DNA of 64,000 nucleotides from Pratylenchus scribneri (Eukaryota > Nematoda > Chromadorea > Rhabditida > Pratylenchidae), in assembly GCA_030063045.1 (NCBI GenBank), contig JAQSEB010000179.1:1-64000 (forward strand), written 5' to 3'. The translations under genes and the position numbers were made by a program. The notes under the pieces were generated by a model. The model was not told where the DNA came from. It saw only the letters and a program-made list of their open reading frames with translations, and made no database searches. Positions within the stretch are counted from its first letter, which is position 1. The number at the start of each line of letters is the position of its first letter. Of this stretch, positions 22,855 through 34,643 are shown one piece after another.

Positions 22855-25809
22855 TTTGCCCTGAATTTTTTAATAAGAATTATGCTTTAAGGGGGCAAAT
22901 AGCTAATATTTAATGTGCCAAAAGGATTGGAGTTGGATGGGGATTGGGGATATTGGCGATAATTGAATGAAGGCCGCAGGCATCTTCAATCCACAGTCCA
23001 AACTTTGCCGCTAGGGCAATCGCATTCATGGCCCATTCATCCTAATCTGAGCATCCAAATCTGCCCCTCATCGTCCGGTCGCCTTAGGGTGGAGCACAAC
23101 GGCCAAAGTAGGAGGGGAGGAGGACAGTTGGGGTCACCGGACTGCTGTTGATGTGCCTCATAACCAAATGGAATGCCCCACAGGTTCGTCTGCATTTTTT
23201 GAGGTCATCGAGTTGTTTTTCAGTTGGCCCTCCCCTAGAGGGGCGTCCGTCCAATTAAGGCCCTTTCCCTCTGTTGCTGCACAATTGCCCGGCCTCATTC
23301 CCCACCCATCGTCCTCTTTTGCCTGTTTGAACTTCCCCGAAGGGCTAGCAGCAGAATGGTCGGTCCCCTTGCCTCATTGACCTGAGAGTCCGGACCCCCC
23401 TACCCCTCCCCCCATTCTCCCATTTTCCAAATGGCACTGTTGCATAACGACGGGAAAAACCCACTGCTGCGAGGGAATTTGCGCCCGTTGGCATCATCAG
23501 CAGCTTTGCTAGGGTTTGGGTTGTTTATGACCGGGCCGATGGCCGCATCCTCAACGGTAATGGCATCGAGGGAAGCGCCGTAGGACTCTCTGCAGGAAAG
23601 ACGCTGAATGAATGGATGGAAAGTCTCGTCTCGAAGCCAAAAAACAATCATCCAAAATGAGTGAAAGGAATGGTTGCATCATTACATTGGTGGCCATTTT
23701 TGCCAATGAACAGTTTTTGGGGTCAAATCCACAATAGTAAGGCAACAAGAATGGGACAATAATACTTACCGTTTTGTGATATGAAATTCAAATGAAAAGT
23801 TCAATGGATGGAAATTGGTGAAATAAGCTCAAAAATGATTTGTTGGGAGTGGGAGGAACAAGTGGATTATTGGATCTGATTGATATCCAAAACAATAATC
23901 CATTTCTAATATTTTTTCATAATAATTTTTACTTCAAGTCTTTTAATGGAAATGAAATTTACATCTTATTTAGATTTTCCCAAATCTTAGTAAAAAAAGC
24001 TTAATTCCCTTCTCCATCTAAAATAATTCATTGAATAAATTGAACAAATTTTGTGTCAAATCAGCTTTATTTATATTATTCGCACATTTTTTGAGGGCAT
24101 GTTATGGTCACAGTCCTCCGGGGGGCACAATGCTGACCGCGACAAATTTTTTTGGTTTTTTTGGCAGTGCGGTTTCATTTTAGGGACACAACTATTTTTG
24201 GATTGGAAAGAAAGACCGAATTTGTGTGAAAGACTTCTTTGTTCAAATTTGCATTGAAAGACTTCTGGGCAGTGTTAAATTGTGAAAGGAATGATGGCAG
24301 TTGATGATGTAAAAGTGCCATTCATCTTCTTCTTTGGTCGGATTTCACGGTGTGCAAAATTCTGTAAATAAAATGTTTAATTAAGTTGATATTTCTTTTT
24401 GACAAAATTACAGACTAGTAGAAATCAGTGGATCATTAATTTTAGGCATATATTCAAAAGAAGGGAAATCTACGTTTCTCTTTAGTACACAGTATTCATC
24501 CCCCTGCCTCAAGCATCAATCAAGTTCCTTCCCTAGCATGAATTTCTTTCAATCACTACAGATACAGAGTACAGACTCCCATTTCCATTCCCAACATTAT
24601 ATTTTCCCTTTAGCTCACTTTCGGTCTTCTGCCATTGGCGTGCCTTTTTTTTGTCCAAATATGTCCACAGCAATTGATGTTATGCCGAAAATGAAGGCTG
24701 TGCGCAATTGGAGGCAATCGCCAAATTTTTTAGCCGAATGTTGGGTTCGGCTCTTCCAAGTTTTCCCATCCACTTGGTCGGGCAGATGACCGACAATGAT
24801 CTTAATTAAATGGTCATCTAAAGAAAAATTAAAATTGTATTAAATTTGCACTAAAATAAATCCCAATTTCAATGGGGAAAATGGTAAAGAAAGGCGGAAA
24901 GAGGATGTGGTGTTCGATTCGGAGGTGTTCGTTTTACCAAAAAATTGGGTCATTTGAGAAGGGAAATTGGGTGATTGGGTGACTTGGGGGTTGACCGGTT
25001 TTTGAACTATTCGGGGAATGGAGAGGAATAAAGGGGCAGTCGATGGACACTGAGAATGGCCGACGGCGTAATTTTACTTGCCGCCGGCTGGCTGCAAAAA
25101 ATGAGGCAACCCCAAAGGGAATGGAGGGCAATGGTCAGTAATGGAATGGTCGCTAGGAATGGGAGACTATTGGCGATGGAAAGAACACTCTTTTCCACAA
25201 TTTTTCCATCCTTCCCACTTTACCATTACATCGACGTTCGGTGGAAGCAGCGGCCAGACAGCCGGTGGAAAGAGGCACGGGATGGAACGGAGGGGCGGGC
25301 AACAGAGGAAGGGAGGAAGGGACGAGGAAAGCCGGCTGGCAGCAAGGATGACCGTTTGAATTTGAAGGAAAAAGGGGGAATGGGTTGGGGGAAAAGGCAA
25401 CTAAAAAGATCGACGGCATTTTATGAATTGAAGTTATGATTTATTTATTTTTATTAGACCGGGGTTATCGTCAATGATATGGCCAAAAAATAAAATAGAT
25501 TGACAGACGTTTTTCTACATTCGATTATTAAGAGGATGACAAATTGATATAATTTTAAATAGCTGATGAAAATTAAATGATTTTGCCGGAGGGTAACAAT
25601 GATGTAAAATTATTATTTCTGGTTTGGACACAATTAAATATATATCAACTTGTCTTTTATAAATGAATATCATGGAAAAATAATTAAAAAAATGAAAGGG
25701 ATGTTTTAAAAGACAAAAATAAGTGAAAGATTTGTTCATAAAATAAATCAGCTCTGTTGTAAATGAGATCAATTCCTCTCTAATTCTTGAATAAAAATCC
25801 TCTAAAATA
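22855..25809. other. 3-kb region without a supported gene
   Basis: The part next to 22854 is the likely leader and promoter of the nuclear-receptor gene, with a TTCAG acceptor 7 nt upstream of its ATG. The rest contains GC-richer patches (about 23040-23600 and 25040-25400) with several open frames on both strands that have no splice structure or recognisable protein character. No RNA gene is recognised. Confidence 0.35.
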
Positions 25810-26668
25810 TTATTCGCCGTCCTCTTGTTGATTATCGGTTCGTTGATGAAGCCTTTTCACCGCCTTCTTTGTCCTTTTCATATTCATGTCAATTCGCTTC
25901 AACAATTGGTCCAATGATTCCTCATTTTCACGTTGTTTCCCCTCTTCCTTACGCTGTTGTTGATGTTCAAGCGGATTCAATTGATGATGAGTGGCAGATG
26001 GGGAAGAAAAATCGGTGGAAGATGCGGATGAACTGCTAGCCTCCTCAAATATTGGGATTAGTACTTCAGATTTGCAGAATAGGCTTTGATTGGACCAAAG
26101 TTTGTTGAGGCGTTTGATTTCAATCATGGAACTGTTGTATCTGTAATGATTTTGAATTTGAAAATTCATTTTTAAATTTTGGATGTCTTTTTTTCTAAAA
26201 TTGCAACTAGTAGATTCTGAATTTGATCCATCATGAAATGATTGAGCCTCAGGAAAAATCTTATTCAAATTCATAGTGCATGACTTATTAGCTCTATTAA
26301 CAATCCCGATTCTGACTGATAATTTAAATTGGAATATTTTTAATTGATGGGTAAACAATTTTCATATAAATTATACTCTTTTTCCCGCAAACAGTATTCA
26401 TTCAACATTCAGTCAGCCGAATTCTTTCGTTGGTGACTAATTTTCAATTTTTTTTTCTCATTATTTTCCAATCAAATTTTAACCTTAGTTCAAGGTTTTG
26501 AAGCGTGTCCGACTGTTGGACTTTATGTACAATAATTCGTGCCATTTTTGGTGCAGATATGGACGGACTGTTTAAGTCGTCAATGCTGCCATAACAACGA
26601 AACTTTTTAGAACCAAATAAAAATCGCTGCTCCTCGTCACAATTTTGAGGTTGTTGCGGCTGATACAT
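25810..26668 (-). CDS. LysM-domain protein, LYSMD1/2-like
   Basis: Two exons (26668-26484 and 26140-25810, intron 343 nt) join in phase to give 171 residues. The joined region reads IIVHKVQQSDTLQNLELRYN...MIEIKRLNKLWSNQSLFCKSEVLIPI, a single complete LysM domain at about residues 45-90, with the DTL-LEL--N---IK--N-LW pattern of the animal LYSMD1/LYSMD2 family. An SSASS low-complexity segment follows, then a C-terminal helix LDQLLKRIDMNMKRTKKAVKRL, which also matches that family. There is no signal peptide or membrane segment, so an intracellular location is expected. Its cellular role is poorly defined; related LysM/TLDc proteins act in oxidation resistance. It is divergent from the XPG gene, about 500 bp away. 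Confidence 0.85.
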
Positions 26669-27173
26669 TTTAATAATTACAATAATAATTTGATAACAAT
26701 CAAATGTTCATTCCCATTTGGGAAACATCGCAGCATTCTAAGTTCATAAAATTCTCTATTTATTTATGTAAAATAAAGTCGCGCACGACAAAAAATTTAA
26801 ATCATAATATAAATACATCACATCAATAATATTGAATATTTATTTAATTAATTATAATTATAAATGGCTTCTATCAAATTATTATTATTATTATTTAGAA
26901 TAAAATAAAATGTTTTTTATAAATAAGATCTCAGCAGTTACATCTTACATGCCATGTATGTAATGTTAAGTAATGTAAATTTAAATTTGCAATTTTTTGC
27001 ATTGCATTTGCTTTGGTTTGGTTTTTATAAAACTTTATAAAATGGGTTCAAAACTTAGTATAACATAAGTAACAACTTATCCAAAACGACATCGATCATT
27101 ATCATCAAAAACTTGATTTTTTTTCTCAATTTTATTCTTTCAGCAGGTTTTGACTTTTATCTATTAATTAATT
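26669..27173. promoter_or_regulatory. Divergent intergenic region between LysM and XPG genes
   Basis: Very AT-rich, with no ORF. A TTATTCTTTCAG site at 27131-27142, 31 nt upstream of the XPG start codon, is a good candidate trans-splice (spliced-leader) acceptor. Confidence 0.4.
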
Positions 27174-29903
27174 ATGGGGATTCATGGACTTTGGCCACTT
27201 TTGGAGTCAACCTCAACAGCAATAACATTGGATGCATTGGAAGGAAAGCGGCTGGCAATTGGTATTATTTTTTGTAAACAATAATATATTTTAATATTTC
27301 TAAGATGTTTCCTTTTGGCTTTATCAGGCCCAACAGGGTTATAACAAGAATGGACAAAATAATACAAAAAATCCTCATTTATTATTGATGCTAAATCGAA
27401 TTGCAAAATTGGTATTCTACAAAATTCGTCCTGTTTTTGTTTTTGACGGAGAAAATATTCCACAATTTAAGAAGCAAATTTTGGTAAGTCTTTATGTAAT
27501 AATGATAAAAATACTAAAATATTTAAGCGCGATCGATGCTTGAAAAAACATCTAAATGAAATTTCTGGCAACAAAGACAAAAAACTATTTGAACGTATAG
27601 CAAAGGAACAATTGAGTTCAGTAGAAAATTCATTGGATGGATTTGCAGAAAACCAAAAGAAATCAGCAAAAATATTTGATGAACCAAATTATTTGGATGA
27701 TTTGCCTTCAACTTCAAATACAAATCAAAATCAAATTGGCATAACTGCCTCAGCAGTAGAATTATTTGATGCTTCTGATTCGGAACATTCCTCTGATGAG
27801 TTTGATGAGAATGAGACTGGAATATACAGTTCAATTTTGGACGCACAAATTTCCAAATTGGAAGAAGTCAAAGAAAGGCAAAGGAATGCAAAATTGCAGC
27901 CATGGGAAATTCCAGAAGATTCGAAAGAATTTTCTAAATTTCAATTGGAAAGACTGGTCAAAAAGAATAAATTAAGCACCCAATTGGACAAAGTAAATTA
28001 AATTGAATATTTATTTAAATAATTATTATAGCTTAGAGAAGACAAAACCCGAAAAACAATACAAATTCATTTGCCACTGAATGGTTCAGAAAGGAAATTA
28101 ATTGTCACTGACAAACAAAAGCGGACACATGTATTGACAAAAAACGAAGGAATTCATGTGAGAATTATTTTTGGAAATTGTTAATATTAATTTTATTTTT
28201 AATAGATTATAGAGCCGGAAAGTGTGAAAAGAAATGATTTGACTTGGCCTAAATTTTTGCAACTTCAAAAAAATCAAACCAATATTCCGACTGATGATTT
28301 AAATGAAAATAAAAATTGTTTGATTTTATATTGTAAATTTTATTAATAAAAATGCAGATTATTCCTCAAATAGTGATGATGGAGAAAGCGATGAATTTAT
28401 TGAAGTTTCCGATTTGGATGATGGAATTGGACATTTTTCGGAAGAAATCAAAGATTCAAATTGTCAAATTGATGAGGAAATAATCGATAAATCAAATGAA
28501 ATTGACATAATTGTTGAAAGCGATGAACATGATAATTTTATTGAAATGAGGGAAGAAGATGAGGAGGAAGAAGAAGATTATTTTCGACCAAAAAATCAAG
28601 GAAATTTCAATGTTTTTAAACAAAATAATGAAAAGGATGATGGGATTTATGCGGATTGTCAAGTAAATATTAAAATGTTAATTATTTTATTTTAATTTTT
28701 AAAGAATTTATTGGCTTTATTGGGCCTTCCATTTATGCAGGCACCGGCTGAGGCGGAGGCACAATGTGTCGAATTGGAACGGCTGAATTTGGTGGATGGA
28801 GTGGTTTCGGATGACAGCGATGTTTGGCTTTTTGGTGGGAAACAAATTTACAAAAATGTGTTCAGCCGGCGAAGGGATATTCAAAAATACAATTCGGATG
28901 AAATTAAACAAAAATTGGGTAAATTTCGAATTGGAAAATATTTTTTAAAATTAATTTTTTGAGGTCTAAATCGTTCCGAATTCATCCAATTGGGAATGTT
29001 GGCCGGCGGAGATTATTCCCGTGGATTTGAACAAATTGGAATGGTCGCCGCCCTTGAATTGGTTTCCGAATTTATTCCATCAAAATTAGAAGGAAATGAT
29101 TTGGAAAAGGTTTTTGAATAAATTTATAAAATATAATTCAAATTATTTTTAGGCCCTTGAATCGCTGAAAAACATTAGAAAATGGATATTATCAAAAAAC
29201 AATTCTAAAAATTTTATTGAATCAGCTCGCCGAATTCGATTACGGAAAATAATTGAAACAAATAATTCGGAGGAATCAATTAAATCGGTAAAAAATGAAA
29301 ATAAATTAAATTAATTCCATTCTTTGTAATAGTTCCCAAATGAAGATGTATTCAAAGCATATTCAAATCCATTGGTAGACAATTCAACACAAAAATTTCG
29401 ATGGAAAAGAATTGATTTTTCGGGATTGGAGAAATTTTTGGATGAAAAAATTGGATTGCCAAAACAACAAATTGAAAAGGTTTTCAATCAAAAATTTGAT
29501 TATTTTTGACCATTTTTTGAAGATGACCCATTCCGCATTCCAACGTTGGGATGAATTTATGGCAAAACAAACACAAATTTATCAGCCAAGGATCACCGAT
29601 TTTGCAAGACCAGCGGATGATTTTGCCGGCATTTTGGGTCCTTCAAGCAGCAAATTGGCACCGACGGATCGAGTCCAAAAAGCATTGGAAAAATTAAAGA
29701 AGAAAAATTCGACGGAATTAAATGAGAAAGAAGAGAATGGAGGAGACAAAATAAAATCGTCAAAAATTACAACAAAAATTGGTAGCAAAAATATTATTAG
29801 GAAAAGAAGACAAAGAAGAGGACGACTGGCGGTGAAAAAGACGAAAACAATATCAAATCAAAAATTTACACTTTCGGAAGAATCTTCTTCCTCGTCTGAT
29901 TAA
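27174..29903 (+). CDS. xpg-1: XPG/ERCC5-type structure-specific endonuclease
   Basis: XPG makes the 3' incision during nucleotide excision repair in the nucleus. Eleven exons (27174-27261, 27305-27483, 27528-27992, 28032-28157, 28206-28317, 28358-28662, 28705-28918, 28964-29109, 29153-29287, 29333-29479, 29523-29903) give 765 residues. The N-region begins [10 protein letters not shown], with metal-binding Asp30 in RLAID and FVFDGE near residue 77. A long acidic spacer follows (DDGE...EEEDDYF type), as expected for XPG rather than FEN1. The I-region reads [16 protein letters not shown] and DDSDVWLFG, then [17 protein letters not shown]; here the usual L-GSDYT is LAGGDYS, with the Asp kept. The C-terminus has [14 protein letters not shown], a PCNA-box-like QPRITDFA and a basic nuclear-localisation segment (KRRQRRGR). 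Human XPG is 1,186 residues, so the spacer is much shorter here. Confidence 0.93.
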
Positions 29904-30538
29904 TTTTGTTATTTTATTTTCGTGCAATTTTTTATAAAAAAATTATTTAATATTAAAATAATGAAAATTTTCATTAATTTGACATATTTTAATATTTATT
30001 TTTCTATTTATATTTAAATTTTAATAATTTATTTTAATAATTAATTTAGTTTTGTTCTTCTCAATTTTTAATGCAAATTAATTAAATATTTGCTCCATCA
30101 TTGTTCATTGTTCACCTAAATTGGCTCAATTATTTGTAAGTTAATTTTGATTGATTTTTATTAAAAGGATGGGACTTCTTTTGGGTATTTCCTGTTCGAT
30201 TTATCCCCTTCCTTCCAATCCCAAGTATAATCCAAGTATCTTCCTTCGATTTTTCCCATTTTCAACTGGATTTGTGCGCGATAGGATATTTTTGGTTTCA
30301 TTCATTCAATGAAGAATGAAGCGAGTTGCTTCATCCCCACTTTTTTCTATTCACTTCCTTTGACTTCTTTTGCGCAATAATAAGTAATAAGTACTTTTCC
30401 TCATCCCATTCTTTCCTTCTTCTGACCATTCCCTGGGAATGAATTTTATTTTGAAAAGAGGAAATCCTGCTTATTGATTTTAGCAAAGGGGATTATCATT
30501 TAATAATAAAATAATTTCAAAAAAAATTATTTCAGAGA
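29904..30538. other. Intergenic region between XPG and sulfhydryl oxidase genes
   Basis: 635 bp on the same strand as both flanking genes. Very AT-rich at the left, pyrimidine-rich further on. The final TTATTTCAG ends 3 nt before the next start codon and is a strong candidate spliced-leader acceptor. No ORF. Confidence 0.4.
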
Positions 30539-33531
30539 ATGATTCTCCACTTTTGTCTACTTAAAATGAATTCCCTCCTCATTTTGACCGCCGCATTACT
30601 CATCATTAGGATATCGCCAGTGGCGGCCACAAATGATCGACCCACACTTTATGCCCTAGGGGATAATGTTTTGGAATTGGATGTGAACACTTTTGACCGG
30701 GCAGTTTATCAAAAAGTTGGTTACAATAAATTCCCCATTTTTTAATAATTTATAATTTTTAGTCCACTGCATTTTTCATTGAATTCTACTCAAGTTGGTG
30801 CGGTCATTGCATTGAATATAAACCACATTTTGTTCGATTTGCAACGTAAAAATAATTATTTTAAATAAATTAATAATATTTAAATAGAATGGTGAAAGAA
30901 TGGCGGAATGTGGTTGTGATTGCCGTAATAAATTGTGCGGATGAATTGAATGCCCCAATTTGCCGTGAACATTCCATCGATGCATTCCCAACACTCAAAG
31001 TAATTTTATTAATTTATTATTATTTATTTATTTATTTTTGTTTAGTATTTCCATGTGAATTCAAAAAATAAGGATGATGCCATTCAATTTGTGGACAATA
31101 AAAAAGATTTACCATTGGTCGCCCAGAGGATAACGGAATGGGCAAAAGCGGATTTTGATAAGGGATTGGCCCCGGCCAGTTGGCCTCGACTTCAATTTGA
31201 GCAAAAGTTGGTCCATAAAAAAATATAAATGCAATTTTAATTCCAAATTTAGTGATAAAACTATTACATCACTTTGGTCCAATTCAAATGCCAAATTTTT
31301 GGCAATTTTAATTGACAAAGAACCGGCCACCCAATCATATTCCGTAAAATTAATTTATTTTTATTTTAATTATTTTTTATTTAGTTAATTTTAAATTATG
31401 CGGCCGACCCTCGAATTAGCATTTCCATTTGTCCAAATTCTCATCAAATTGTTGCCGCCCATTTTGATGGCGAAGTCCAATTGCCTGGAATGCTCGTTTT
31501 TTCCCGTTCAAATCCCCAAAATCCAATATTTAAATCAAGGTTTTGTGTTTTTTAAAATTAAAATAATTCTAATTTTGTCAGTTCCCCATTCGAATCTTGG
31601 CTGGAAATGCAAACAAAATTGGATGAATTTTTGGCACCTTACCCAAAACCTGAAATGCCACCAATCGACTCATTGATAAAGAAGGTATTATAAATACTAA
31701 ATTATTAATTTAATTTATTAAGGATTCCCAACAAAAAATCACTGCCACCGCCGTCGATGAGCCAATTTTGGTAGATTGGAACCAATTTGAGGTGCAATAC
31801 CAGGATTTGATTGCTGCAATGCATTATATGCTAACTGTGGAAATCCCTCGAAATCCGGTGTTGGGTGCCGTTGAATTGAAGGCATTGAAGGATTTTATTC
31901 ATTTAATTCGGCAACATGGACCCGGATCCGTTCCAGTTCGCCGCCTTTTTTATCGACTCGATCATTGGTTGGCCGAACAACATCAACCCGTAATTGCTAC
32001 GGATAAATATTTACAAAAATTGGAGGAATTTCAAGTACGAATTTTATTAAATTTTAAATAATTTAATATTTTTTAGACTGAATTGGGCAATCCAATTCCA
32101 TCGAATGTCACCTATTTGGCCTGTCGAGGCTCAAAACCAATTTATCGAGGCTACACTTGTGGCTTATGGACACTTTTTCACATTCTCACTGTCCAGGCAT
32201 ATAAAGAGAGGAAAAAAGGTTAAAATTGGTCGTAGATGGTGCTAGGTCATCTCCACAATTCTGCAAATATGGGCATGTCCACAAATTCTGCAAATATATG
32301 TTTTTTGACTTCTAATTAATCAGAAACCGGTTTTAGACCCACAAACCTTATACTATTTTGTAGATCTCATCGAGACGCATCGAATGGTATAGAAAATATT
32401 CCAGAAGTTAAAGAGTTAAACCATTTAAACCATATTTTAGGTTTTTGGTTTAAAACTCTTTAATTTTGTACCAAACCATGACAAAATATATACCAATCGA
32501 TGCGTCTCGATGAGATCTACAAAATGGTATAAGGTTTGTAGGGTCAAAAACCGGTTTCTGATTTATTAGAAGTCAAAAACTTATATTTGCAGAATTTGTG
32601 GACATGCCCATATTTGCAGAGCCCTTTGTCTTTTGTGGAGATGACCCCGGACGGTCGTAGATAAATAATAAAAAATAAATCATTTTATAGATTCAAAATT
32701 TGACCCAGTTTCCGAAGTTTTGGAACCAATTCATCAATTCATTGTCCAATTTTTGAGCTGTGCAATTTGTTCACAAAATTTTGATAAAATGGCCAAAGAA
32801 GATTCCTTACTCAGCGTTCATAGACCAGGTGTGAAAATTAATTCAATTTTTAAATTAATTTATTTATATATTTTTAGAAGATGCAATTTTATGGCTTTGG
32901 AGGGGCCACAATAAAGTGAATAAAAGGTTGAAGGAGGAGAATGGCATCAGCCAGGATCCAAAATTCCCAAAACAACAATTCCCACCTGCCTCAATTTGTC
33001 CGGAATGTCGACGGGAAAATGGAGAATTTGATGAGCAAAAAGTCCTCCAATTTATGCTCAAATATTATTCAAATGTTAAAATTGATAAATATAAAGTAAA
33101 TTAAAATATTTAGTAAAATTATAAATAATTTTCCATGTTTATTTTAGCCATCACCAGCCTATAAAGTCAGCGAATTTGCGAATGGAAAATTGGAGAAAGT
33201 TGCCGATCGAAAACTGAACCCAAAATTTGAACCAATGGCCGGGAAAGTGGACAAATTGGAAGAAATTGAATTGGAAGCCAGAATGCGGGCACAACAAGAG
33301 AATGGACTGAAAAGGCATTGGAAGCCAATTGAGGATGATTATAGGGGTGAGAGAATTAATTCAAATTGTAAAATTATTTATTTAATTCAAGGCATTTCCT
33401 CACGCTCCAATTTCAATATGATTTGGCTGATTTTGATTGCCGTTGGGCTAATCATTGCATATTTCCAATATAGGCGGAACAGATCCAAATTCTGGAAACT
33501 CTACTACAATTATAACGACTATAAAGTGTAA
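30539..33531 (+). CDS. QSOX1: Quiescin sulfhydryl oxidase (QSOX)
   Basis: QSOX introduces disulfides into secreted proteins in the Golgi or outside the cell, passing electrons from a thioredoxin domain to an FAD-binding ERV/ALR domain and then to oxygen. Thirteen exons (30539-30715, 30763-30845, 30888-30999, 31046-31206, 31253-31343, 31385-31539, 31582-31684, 31723-32034, 32077-32218, 32691-32828, 32878-33095, 33148-33346, 33392-33531) give 676 residues. A signal peptide covers residues 1 to about 30. The thioredoxin site is WCGHC (Cys72/Cys75). The ERV domain starts at CRGSKPIYRGYTCGLWTLFH, has its redox pair as CAIC (469/472), the FAD-contact LWRGHNKVN, and the third CxxC as CPEC (532/535). 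A C-terminal transmembrane helix (MIWLILIAVGLIIAYF) anchors it. Intron 9 is 472 nt against about 45 for the others because it holds a foldback element. Confidence 0.95.
32228..32662. mobile_element. 415-bp foldback transposon (MITE) in a QSOX intron, with target duplication
   Basis: The element spans 32238-32652 and is almost wholly palindromic. The arms, of about 180-200 bp each, both contain GGTCATCTCCAC, TATGGGCATGTCCACAAATT, CTGCAAATAT, TCAGAAACCGGTTTT and the TAGATCTCATCGAGACGCAT core in opposite orientation. It is flanked by a 10-bp direct repeat GGTCGTAGAT (32228-32237 and 32653-32662). A 9-10-bp duplication and long terminal inverted repeats fit a Mutator-like non-autonomous element. 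It has no coding capacity. The arms differ by only a few bases and small indels, so insertion was fairly recent. Confidence 0.88.
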
Positions 33532-34643
33532 GGGGAAATATTTGTTAAAAAAGAGGGAGAAGAATTTAATAAATCCATTCTATTTATTTTTTATTAATTT
33601 CAAACATATCCTCCTTATCCTTGATATTATGTACATTAGCATCTTTTCCCTAATTAAACTTGCCGGTAATTCCAAATTTGTACTTTTTTTCCTTTCATTG
33701 TTTTCTTTTTCCTTAATGCCTCCCAAAAAGCGATGTGATAACCAAACAAAAACAGTCAAATCATTATTAATATTGTTATTATTCTCATACACTACTTAAT
33801 TGATATTATTAATGGAAAAATATGTTGTAAATTTTTATAATTTCGATAAAGTTCTTTGAATTTCACATCGCTTTTTATGGGAAATATATAATTTGGATTT
33901 AAAAAAAAGAAATTAAAATTAATAAATAATTTAAATTTTATAGATTGCCTTGGACTCGCCGAGACCCAATTTTGATGATGGATTCGAATAAATATAATGC
34001 CTAATTCTTAAAAATTGGCCATTGAGCATAACAATTAGATGTGATTCTCACCCTTTTATATTTTTACCATTCCCAAATTTTTGGCTGTGAACTTATATGA
34101 ATTTTATTATTAAATTTAATTTGAATAAAAATGTTTTATAAGTAAATTATTGACAAAGAGGAAGAAAGGCGCTTTAATAAGAGGATTTGGGTTGGGAAAT
34201 GGGCAAGAAGGCAGTTTTGTCGAACGGATGGAGAGAAAGTGCTCATGCGATTATGCATTATTGTTGATTGAGATGAATGAATGGACTTTGGCACTTTTTA
34301 AATGAATTGAAAAAGGCTATTCAAATTAACTAACAAATAAGGCCAACATTTTGATTAGAAGCTAAAGACATATTATTATTGGCTAATTAAGTTCTTTTGA
34401 ATGAATTATGAGGATGATGGCAAAATTGGTTGGGAATGAATATGAAAAAAAAACATTGAATGAATAAAGATTTGATAAAAATATATGAAAGGCTGCCATT
34501 TCATCGGGAATGAGGGAATATAAAAAATGTACAAATTCGTGATAATTAATTCAACAAAGATAAATGTGCCTGGGGCAAATTGTGAAGTGAATGGTGCATT
34601 ATCGCTTTTAAAAGTGTCTATAAACACATTTTGAGGTCCATTT
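33532..34643. other. Convergent intergenic region, no gene seen
   Basis: Covers the 3' flanks of the QSOX and zinc-finger genes. Open frames at 33455-33799 and 34406-34627 are AT-driven and have no protein character. AAATTTTATAATTTCG- and TTAATAAATAATTTAAA-type runs dominate. Confidence 0.35.
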
